Shown in pieces: positions 1-5,442 of a stretch of DNA of 10,096 nucleotides (its first letter is position 1; every line of letters begins with the position of its first letter). Position numbers and translations under genes: made by a program. This DNA is from Leptotrichiaceae bacterium (GTDB lineage Bacteria > Fusobacteriota > Fusobacteriia > Fusobacteriales > Leptotrichiaceae). The notes beneath the pieces are model-generated. The model was not told the origin of the DNA and made no database searches. It worked only from the letters and a program-made list of their open reading frames with translations. The stretch spans positions 8,316 through 18,411 of the forward strand of contig JAUNKI010000020.1 of assembly GCA_030532815.1 (NCBI GenBank), written 5' to 3'.

Positions 1-584
1 AAACCGGATCAGGAAAGAAGAAAATATTGAAAGTTCTGGAACAGAAAGGCTATGATGTACTTGATTTGGAACAGTGTGCCAATCATAGAGGTTCTTTACT
101 CGGAAATATAGGTCTTGGAGAAAAATATTCTCAAAAATTTTTTGAATCACAGGTTTTAAAAAAATTTCTGGCATTCAGATCTGACAGAATAATAGTAGAA
201 GGAGAAAGTAAGAGAATAGGCAATATAGTTATGCCCGGATATTTATATGATAAAATATTAAATTCGAGAAAGATGCTTATAGAAACTCAGTTACAGAAAA
301 GAGTGGAAATAATAAAGGAAGAATATTTAAAGGAAAGTTACAGAAAAGAGGAAATTATTTCCTGTCTTGGGAAACTTCAGAGATATATAGGAGAAAAGCA
401 GGTAACGGAATATATTGAAAATATAAAGAGAGATGAATTTGATACTGTAATTAAAAATCTGATTGAAAAATATTATGATAAGGTTTATATGACGAAAAAC
501 AGAGTTTTTGAAAAAGTATTTTACAATGAAAATGAAGAACAGTGTGCAGAACAGATAATAGAATATATATTCGGGAAAAAATAA
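1..584 (+). CDS. mnmH: tRNA 2-selenouridine synthase, C-terminal part (5' end outside window)
   Basis: This enzyme (also SelU/YbbB) replaces the sulfur of 2-thiouridine at the wobble position of certain tRNAs with selenium from selenophosphate, via a geranylated intermediate. The frame is open from base 3 and ends with TAA at 582-584, so the apparent TTG start at 27 is only an internal Leu codon. The visible part begins inside the P-loop (TGSGKKKIL), followed by the family-typical LDLEQCANHRGS stretch, then SQKFFES, IIVEGESKRIG and a helical C-terminus; about 193 residues are visible. The family is usually about 350-370 residues, so the N-terminal rhodanese domain with its catalytic Cys lies upstream of the window. 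The Walker A position normally Ser/Thr is Lys here. If the gene is active, the organism should also encode selenophosphate synthetase (selD). The family assignment is recognised from motifs, not from a search. Confidence 0.88.
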   Translation, partial: TGSGKKKILKVLEQKGYDVLDLEQCANHRGSLLGNIGLGEKYSQKFFESQVLKKFLAFRSDRIIVEGESKRIGNIVMPGYLYDKILNSRKMLIETQLQKRVEIIKEEYLKESYRKEEIISCLGKLQRYIGEKQVTEYIENIKRDEFDTVIKNLIEKYYDKVYMTKNRVFEKVFYNENEEQCAEQIIEYIFGKK

Positions 585-727
585 GCTTTCAGAAATATAT
601 GCTGTTATTATAATGTATATACAATAAAAAATTAAAGGAAAATAACAATGTTTTTCCGATATTTGTAAAGTTTGTAAAATAAAGAAATTTGGAGGAAACG
701 GTAATTTTATATTTTCATATAATTTAA

Positions 728-766
728 AACTCAGTAAATTTTAAATGATTTTGCTGAGTTTTTTTT
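728..766 (+). terminator. Rho-independent terminator downstream of mnmH
   Basis: An 11-bp stem pairs 728-738 (AACTCAGTAAA) with 750-760 (TTTGCTGAGTT), with one G-T wobble. The loop is 11 nt, and eight T's (759-766) overlap and follow the right arm. It separates the mnmH transcript from the trkA promoter about 30 bp further on. It lies about 145 bp past the mnmH stop, so it ends either a long 3' UTR or a separate small transcript. Confidence 0.82.
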
Positions 767-796
767 ATTCAATGTCAGAAAATAAAAAAATAATAA

Positions 797-825
797 TTGC
801 ATATAGTAACAAAATAAAATATAAT
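797..825 (+). promoter_or_regulatory. Promoter of the trkA-trkH operon
   Basis: The -35 box TTGCAT (797-802) and -10 box TATAAT (820-825) are exactly 17 bp apart. Transcription would start near 832, giving a leader of about 25 nt before the trkA ATG at 858, with room for the GAGGTG ribosome binding site at 849-854. This is the best sigma-70-type match between the terminator and trkA. No operator-like repeat is visible around it. Confidence 0.68.
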
Positions 826-857
826 ACAGGTGTAATTAAAAAAAAAAAGAGGTGAAA

Positions 858-2213
858 ATGAAGATAATAATAGTAGGGGCAGGAGTAGTCGGAGAATCTT
901 TGTGCAGTGAACTGTCAGAAGAAGGAAACGATGTAATTTTAATCGAAAAAAGGGAAGAAGTTCTTAATCGTATAATAGATACGAATGATATTACGGGATT
1001 AGTCGGAAACGGAGCATCCTATGAAAATCTTCTGGAAGCCGGAGCGGACAGTGCTGATGTATTTATAGCAGTAACTGAAGCTGATGAGTTAAACATTATT
1101 TCATGTATTATTGCAAAAAAAATAGGAGCAAAATATACTATTGCAAGGGTAAGAAATCCTGAATACAGTACAGATATGAGATTTGTAAGGGAAGAGCTGG
1201 GAATTTCCATGATGATAAATCCTGAAGCTGAAGCTGCCAAAAGTATAATCAGTAAACTTAAATTTCCCAATGCAATAAGTGTAGACAGCATTTTTTCCAA
1301 CAGGGCAAATATTCTGGAACTGGAAATAACCAAGGAAAGCAGCCTTAACGGTATAATGCTGAAAAATCTCGGAAATATTTCATCGGATAAAATTATAGTT
1401 TTTGTAGTTAAAAGAGGAGAGAACATATTTATACCTACGGGAAATTTTATCCTGTCTGAAAGTGACAGTATATACGTTACGGGAACAAATGATGCAATAA
1501 CGAAATTTTACAATGAAATGGGATATGAAAATAAAAATATAGATTCGGCAATGCTCGTAGGAGGAGGGACTATATCCCACTATCTGACAGAAAGGCTGCT
1601 GAACAATAAAAAACAGGTAAAAATAATAGAATCTGACAGGGAAAAAGCTGAAAAGTTAAGTCGGAGTTATCCTGATGCCGTAGTCATATACGGAGAGGAA
1701 ACCGATCAGGAATTTTTAGTAAATGAAGGAATTAAAAATTATGATGCCGTTCTGGCATTGACTGATAAAGATGAAGAAAATGTCGTAATTTCCATGTTTG
1801 CAAAATCGATTAATTCGGGAAAAATTATGATTAAAATGAGTCGGACTCTCCTGTTACCGGTTTTAGACGAAAAAGGACTGTATTCGATTATTGTCCCGAA
1901 AAAAATAATATCGGATATAATTATAAGAGTTGTACGTTCAAAAATAAATGCAAAAGGCTCGAAAATGAATACGCTTCACAGACTTGTGGAAAACAGGGTG
2001 GAAGCCATTGTATTTGAAGTAAGTTCCCAAAGTAAAGTTACGAGTATACCGCTGAAAGACCTGAAAGTTATTCCGAACCTTTTAATAACCTGTATATTGA
2101 GAGGAGAAGAAATGATTTATCCGGGGGGAAATGATATTATTCAGGAAAAAGATAAAGTTATGGTTGTTACATTCAGAAAGGCGATAGAAGATATTGATGA
2201 TATCTTAATGTAA
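858..2213 (+). CDS. trkA: Trk system potassium uptake protein TrkA
   Basis: TrkA is the peripheral, cytosolic, nucleotide-binding subunit that gates the TrkH/TrkG K+ channel from the inner face of the membrane. The protein is 451 residues, close to E. coli TrkA (458), and keeps the duplicated RCK layout. The first Rossmann fold has GAGVVG at residues 7-12 and an acidic Glu30 at the end of strand 2, which favours NAD(H). A second Rossmann half begins at VGGGTIS (glycines 235-237), where the third motif glycine is Ser. Each half should be followed by a TrkA_C ligand-binding lobe. I place the start at ATG 858, which has GAGGTG at 849-854. An in-frame GTG at 852 would extend the protein by two residues but is itself part of that ribosome binding site. 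The stop is 23 bp before trkH, so the two are almost certainly co-transcribed. Confidence 0.93.
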   Translation: MKIIIVGAGVVGESLCSELSEEGNDVILIEKREEVLNRIIDTNDITGLVGNGASYENLLEAGADSADVFIAVTEADELNIISCIIAKKIGAKYTIARVRNPEYSTDMRFVREELGISMMINPEAEAAKSIISKLKFPNAISVDSIFSNRANILELEITKESSLNGIMLKNLGNISSDKIIVFVVKRGENIFIPTGNFILSESDSIYVTGTNDAITKFYNEMGYENKNIDSAMLVGGGTISHYLTERLLNNKKQVKIIESDREKAEKLSRSYPDAVVIYGEETDQEFLVNEGIKNYDAVLALTDKDEENVVISMFAKSINSGKIMIKMSRTLLLPVLDEKGLYSIIVPKKIISDIIIRVVRSKINAKGSKMNTLHRLVENRVEAIVFEVSSQSKVTSIPLKDLKVIPNLLITCILRGEEMIYPGGNDIIQEKDKVMVVTFRKAIEDIDDILM

Positions 2214-2236
2214 AGAAAAACAGGAGAAAATAAAAA

Positions 2237-3685
2237 ATGAACAGGAAAATGATAGCTTTTATAGTGGGGAGAATACTCCTACTGGAAGCAGGACTGATGG
2301 TTCTGCCGTTAACAGTAAGTTTTATATATGGAGAAGCTTTAAAATATAAAGTTTCTTATTTTTCAGTAATAACAATTCTTGTAATTTCGGGACTTCTTCT
2401 TTCGGTAAAAACTCCCGAAGATACATCGATTCAGGGAAGAGAAGGATTTGTCATAGTTTCCCTGTCATGGATACTTTTATCGTTTTTCGGAGCTCTGCCT
2501 CTTTTTATGACAAAAGAAGTGATTTCATTTACGGATTCATTTTTTGAAATTGTAAGCGGGTTTACAACTACAGGTTCAAGTATAATAACAGATCTTTCAA
2601 AAATAAGCCGTTCAAATTTATTTTGGAGAAGTTTTACGCACTTTGTGGGCGGAATGGGAGTTCTTGTTCTTGCACTTGCAGTATTTCCCAAAAATTCTCT
2701 CAGTTCGGTTCATGTTATGAAAGCCGAAGTTCCGGGACCTACTTTCGGAAAGCTTGTTTCCAAGCTTTCTACAACTGCGAGAGTTCTTTATAAAATATAT
2801 GTTGTAATGACGATAACACTTACCGTGCTTTTAATGTTCGGAGGACTGGACATTTTTGAAGCAGTTCTTATTGCATTTGGAACAGCGGGAACGGGAGGTT
2901 TCGGAGTAAGAAACGGAAGTATCCTGCCGTATAACAGTGCTTATGTGGAAATGGTGCTTGCAGTGGGAATGCTTGTATTCGGAGTGAATTTTAACATATA
3001 TTATTATATTTTAATAAAAAAAGTAAAAGAAGCATTTGCAAATGAAGAACTGAAATATTATCTCCTAACGGTATTTATGAGTACGGTATTTATATTTACA
3101 AATATAGTTTCAAAGTATGATTCATTATGGCAATGTTTCAGAGATGTATTTTTTTCAGTTTCTTCGGTAATGACAACGACGGGATACTCTACGGCGGATT
3201 TCGGCTCATGGCCTGTATTTTCACAAACGATACTCCTTATACTCATGTTTTTCGGAGCCTGTGCAGGTTCAACTGCAGGCGGGCTTAAAATATCAAGGAT
3301 AATTATGATGGGAAAAATGTTTATAGCTGAAATAAAACATATGGTAAGCCCTAACAGAGTGGTTTCCGTAAAGTATGAAAATAAATCTCTGGATATAAAA
3401 ATACAGAAAAGCGTTACGAATTATTTTCTGGTATACATGATTTTATTTGTAGTCATGCTTCTTATAATATCTACGGATACCGATAATTTTTTGACTGCTT
3501 TCAGTGCAGTTGCAGCAACTTTTAATAATATAGGACCGGGTCTCGGAAAAGTAGGACCTACGTCAAGTTATGTAGAAATGAACAATATTTCAAAAATAGT
3601 ACTGAGTTTTGCAATGCTGGCAGGCAGACTGGAAATATTTCCCATGCTTGTACTGTTTGCCCCGGGAACTTGGAAAATAAAGTAA
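2237..3685 (+). CDS. trkH: Trk-type potassium uptake membrane protein TrkH
   Basis: TrkH is the K+-translocating membrane subunit that works with TrkA. The length of 482 residues is essentially that of E. coli TrkH (483). The four selectivity-filter loops of this superfamily are all visible, each with its glycine: TTTGS (110-114), GTGGF (218-222), TTTGY (313-317) and NNIGP (430-434). The intramembrane loop of the third repeat is also present (GSTAGGLK, 344-351). The N-terminus is a hydrophobic segment and the C-terminus ends in the usual GRLEIFPMLVLF...W pattern, so the protein is intact. The start ATG at 2237 has a CAGGAGA site at 2221-2227, 9 nt away. Its position 23 bp after trkA marks a complete two-gene Trk system in one operon. 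Confidence 0.94.
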   Translation: MNRKMIAFIVGRILLLEAGLMVLPLTVSFIYGEALKYKVSYFSVITILVISGLLLSVKTPEDTSIQGREGFVIVSLSWILLSFFGALPLFMTKEVISFTDSFFEIVSGFTTTGSSIITDLSKISRSNLFWRSFTHFVGGMGVLVLALAVFPKNSLSSVHVMKAEVPGPTFGKLVSKLSTTARVLYKIYVVMTITLTVLLMFGGLDIFEAVLIAFGTAGTGGFGVRNGSILPYNSAYVEMVLAVGMLVFGVNFNIYYYILIKKVKEAFANEELKYYLLTVFMSTVFIFTNIVSKYDSLWQCFRDVFFSVSSVMTTTGYSTADFGSWPVFSQTILLILMFFGACAGSTAGGLKISRIIMMGKMFIAEIKHMVSPNRVVSVKYENKSLDIKIQKSVTNYFLVYMILFVVMLLIISTDTDNFLTAFSAVAATFNNIGPGLGKVGPTSSYVEMNNISKIVLSFAMLAGRLEIFPMLVLFAPGTWKIK

Positions 3686-3692
3686 ATAATGA

Positions 3693-3794
3693 GAGATTAC
3701 TACTTTTTTTATATTCAGTCTATCCCTGATTTATGCAATTACGCTGATTTTGACAGTACATAAAGTGAGAGAACAGGACGATATAAATATTTAA
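3693..3794 (+). other. Possible micro-ORF with one transmembrane segment (broken or slippage-dependent)
   Basis: Immediately after the trkH stop, an ATG at 3689 opens a frame that reads MRDYYFF and then runs into a T7 tract (3704-3710); in that frame it continues to a TAA near 3761. The +1 frame is open from 3693 to the stop at 3792-3794. It encodes a hydrophobic stretch (IFSLSLIYAITLILTV) followed by a charged tail (HKVREQDD), a classic single-pass micro-protein pattern. Reading the T tract as six rather than seven T's would join the ATG to this frame and give a 34-residue protein. No strong ribosome binding site is visible, only GGAAAA at 3672-3677. It could be a one-base frameshift, a slippage-dependent gene, a sequencing error or chance; I do not recognise the peptide. 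Confidence 0.25.
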
Positions 3795-3861
3795 GTATTT
3801 TTTAATGCTATCAAAATATAGAAAAAATAAAAATAGTCGAAAAAAGAAGTAAAAATAACGG

Positions 3862-3893
3862 AAAAGAAAATTTTAATGATTTTCTTTTTTTTT
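3862..3893 (+). terminator. Weak Rho-independent terminator after the trk operon
   Basis: A 10-bp stem pairs 3862-3871 (AAAAGAAAAT) with 3879-3888 (ATTTTCTTTT) around a 7-nt loop, with nine T's at 3885-3893. The stem holds only one G-C pair, so termination would be weak, but position and orientation fit the end of trkA-trkH before the next gene. Confidence 0.45.
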
Positions 3894-3945
3894 CAAACGA
3901 TAAAGTTTGTACGGAAATTATCGGGAAAAATTATACATTTCAATA

Positions 3946-3951
3946 TATAAT
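3946..3951 (+). promoter_or_regulatory. Candidate -10 box for the AraC-GyrI regulator gene
   Basis: TATAAT at 3946-3951 sits 23 bp before the ATG, so transcription would start almost at the ribosome binding site (3961-3966) with a very short leader. No acceptable -35 hexamer is present at the usual 16-19 bp distance. This could mean an activator-dependent promoter, or a chance match in AT-rich sequence. Confidence 0.3.
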
Positions 3952-3974
3952 CTTTATGAAAGGAGGAATCAGAA

Positions 3975-4850
3975 ATGTATATTATTAAAACTTTTAACAG
4001 TACTATGAACTATATAGAAGAAACTCTGACGGGTAAGCCTGACGGGAAACGAATTGCATTACTTTCAGGATATTCCTATCCGTTGTTCAGTAGAATTTTT
4101 TCAATTATGGTAGGTTATTCGCTGAATGAGTATATCCGTTTCAGAAAATTGTCTTGTGCAGCTGCCGACTTGAGAGAAACCGATGGAAAAATAATTGAGA
4201 TAGCATTTAAATACGGATATGAATCTCCCGATTCATTTGCAGCCGCTTTTAAAAAATTTCATAACTGTACACCCACAGAAGTAAGAAATGGAAAGGCATT
4301 TCGGATTTTCCCTCCGATAAGATTATCTTTAAATATTGAAGGAGGAAAGAATATGGAAATCAAAATTGAAAAAAAAGATGCTTTTAAAGTAGCAGGATTA
4401 AAAGCGGAAGGAAGAGGAGAGGATATTTTTCAAAAAACATGGATTGAATTATTCAGAAAAGTTAATTTCGATACTTTGGAAAAGTTAGGCAATGGACAAA
4501 GTTACGGAGTATGCTACGGATTTGAAAATAATATTGAAAGAGAATGTAATGAAAATGTTTTTGAATATATGGCGGGATATGATGTTAAAAATACCGAGAA
4601 AGCCGTAGGCTTAGGTCTTGAAATAATAGAAGTACCTGAAGCGGAATATGTCGTCGTAAAACTTAAAGGTCCTGTACCCGACTGTATTCATGAAGGTTGG
4701 AAATATGTAACAGGCGTATTTTTTCCTGAACAGGGGTATAGACATGGAGGAACACCTGATTTTGAAGTATATTCTGAAGGAAATATGGAAAATAGCGATT
4801 ATGAAATGGAACTTTGGGTACCTGTCATAAAAGTACAGAAAGCCGTATAA
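3975..4850 (+). CDS. AraC-family regulator with C-terminal GyrI-like effector-binding domain (Rob-like)
   Basis: This is a 291-residue transcription regulator. The N-terminal third is an AraC/XylS DNA-binding domain with two helix-turn-helix units, at about residues 24-59 (GKRIALLSGYS...RKL) and 71-103 (IIEIAFKYGYESPDSFAAAFKKF, then TP). From about residue 127 a GyrI-like/SOUL-type domain follows, opening with MEIKIEKKDAFKVAGLKAEG and ending in the usual ELWVPV strand; in this family the domain binds small hydrophobic or drug-like ligands. DNA-binding domain first and GyrI-like domain second is the layout of E. coli Rob (289 residues). The start ATG has a strong AGGAGG at 3961-3966, 8 nt upstream. 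The gene stands alone, after the trk operon and convergent with clpB. Ligand and targets cannot be told from sequence. A second strong ribosome binding site lies inside the gene at the domain boundary. Confidence 0.88.
   Translation: MYIIKTFNSTMNYIEETLTGKPDGKRIALLSGYSYPLFSRIFSIMVGYSLNEYIRFRKLSCAAADLRETDGKIIEIAFKYGYESPDSFAAAFKKFHNCTPTEVRNGKAFRIFPPIRLSLNIEGGKNMEIKIEKKDAFKVAGLKAEGRGEDIFQKTWIELFRKVNFDTLEKLGNGQSYGVCYGFENNIERECNENVFEYMAGYDVKNTEKAVGLGLEIIEVPEAEYVVVKLKGPVPDCIHEGWKYVTGVFFPEQGYRHGGTPDFEVYSEGNMENSDYEMELWVPVIKVQKAV
4339..4355 (+). promoter_or_regulatory. Internal ribosome binding site and ATG at the AraC/GyrI domain junction
   Basis: AAGGAGG (4339-4345) is followed after 7 nt by an in-frame ATG (4353-4355), codon 127 of the fusion. 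The arrangement is at least as good as the gene's own start. It would produce a separate 165-residue GyrI-like domain starting MEIKIEKK, precisely where the effector-binding domain begins. That the site is used is inference. Confidence 0.5.
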
Positions 4851-5115
4851 AAAATAGTTTTCCCGACTGAGATATTTAAATATTTTCAAATTTTTTAAAA
4901 TATCCGAATAAAAGAGTACAAATGAAAAAATGAGAATATTAAAAATTAAATTTAAAGTGAAGAAGGCTATTTATGCGGTTGGAGTATAAATAATAATAAA
5001 TTTAAAGGAAAATGTCTTTCAGTAAAAGTTGTAAAATAAAGTATCACTATAGAGAAAAAACAAGAAACATAAAAGTTTTCTGCAGTATGATAAAAAATCA
5101 AAGGAGAAAACTAAT

Positions 5116-5175
5116 ATGGTTCACAACCCAGTATGCAACAAAAAGAAAAAAAGGGTAACATTTAAAATTGATTGA
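5116..5175 (+). CDS. Possible very small ORF (19 codons) with a good ribosome binding site
   Basis: AAGGAGA at 5101-5107 precedes an ATG at 5116 with about 9 nt spacing. The frame reads MVHNPVCNKKKKRVTFKID and ends in TGA. The peptide is very basic in the middle. The ending RVTFKID loosely recalls the start of ribbon-helix-helix antitoxins, but the frame after the stop does not continue such a domain. It may be a tiny protein, a leader peptide, the relic of a longer gene, or chance. Confidence 0.18.
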   Translation: MVHNPVCNKKKKRVTFKID

Positions 5176-5228
5176 GAGAGGATTATTTTAAATTTTATGA
5201 AAATATGCCCATATAAATATTCCGTAAA

Positions 5229-5269
5229 TAAAATTATTTTATTTTTTATATAAAGGTAAGATAATTTTA
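5229..5269. repeat. A/T-only inverted repeat
   Basis: TAAAATTATTTTA (5229-5241) and TAAGATAATTTTA (5257-5269) can pair over 13 positions with one G-T wobble around a 15-nt loop. The stem has no G-C pair, so folding would be weak. No flanking duplication or transposase points to a mobile element. Chance is a real possibility at this base composition. Confidence 0.25.
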
Positions 5270-5393
5270 CTATATGCAAATCAGGATAAAAATAAAGATA
5301 TTTAAAGAAGAGAGAAATTATCTGTTGCTGATTGCAATTTTTCCGAAATTATTTTTTGATTATTTGAAATAGTTACAGTATTTTAAATAAAAT

Positions 5394-5431
5394 AAAAACT
5401 CACTTTATGAATTGTCATTCAGTGAGTTTTT
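5394..5431 (-). terminator. Rho-independent terminator of clpB (probably bidirectional)
   Basis: A perfect 11-bp stem pairs 5394-5404 (AAAAACTCACT) with 5421-5431 (AGTGAGTTTTT), with a 16-nt loop. Read on the minus strand it begins about 11 nt after the clpB stop and runs into TTTTTATTTTATTT. On the plus strand it also ends in T's, so it could stop read-through from the convergent AraC-GyrI gene. The stem core resembles the terminator at 728-766 (ACTCA...TGAGT). Confidence 0.85.
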
Positions 5432-5442
5432 CATGTTTTTTG

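Larger units (their letters stand above)
4851..5393. other. About 540 bp without a convincing gene, between convergent genes
   Basis: This AT-rich stretch lies between the stop of the AraC-GyrI gene and the clpB terminator. It holds two short overlapping frames, 5012-5158 (48 codons, basic, no recognisable motif) and 5116-5175 (19 codons, good ribosome binding site), and an A/T-only inverted repeat at 5229-5269. No tRNA-like fold, riboswitch-like G/C-rich block or clear intrinsic terminator for the upstream gene is visible. It may be a decayed gene or a long 3' region. Confidence 0.5.

Noticed and set aside
852..857. GTG at 852 as the trkA start
   Set aside because: The GTG is part of the GAGGTG ribosome binding site for the ATG at 858, and only a poly-A run lies upstream of it. 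Starting at 858 also gives the usual MKIIIVGAGVVG N-terminus.
1019..1426. 135-codon minus-strand frame opposite trkA
   Set aside because: It lies fully inside trkA, shows no recognisable domain and lacks a ribosome binding site.
4871..4904. Hairpin GATATTT...AAATATC as a terminator for the AraC-GyrI gene
   Set aside because: The stem is 7 bp of nearly all A/T and no T tract follows. The clpB terminator downstream is a better candidate for stopping this transcript.
5012..5158. 48-codon frame as a real gene
   Set aside because: The length is within chance for AT-rich DNA, the ribosome binding site spacing is short (about 3 nt) and no motif is visible. It is kept only as a low-interest finding.
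4851..5393. Insertion sequence or CRISPR remnant
   Set aside because: No transposase motif, target-site duplication, repeated spacer unit or terminal inverted repeat with G/C content was found.
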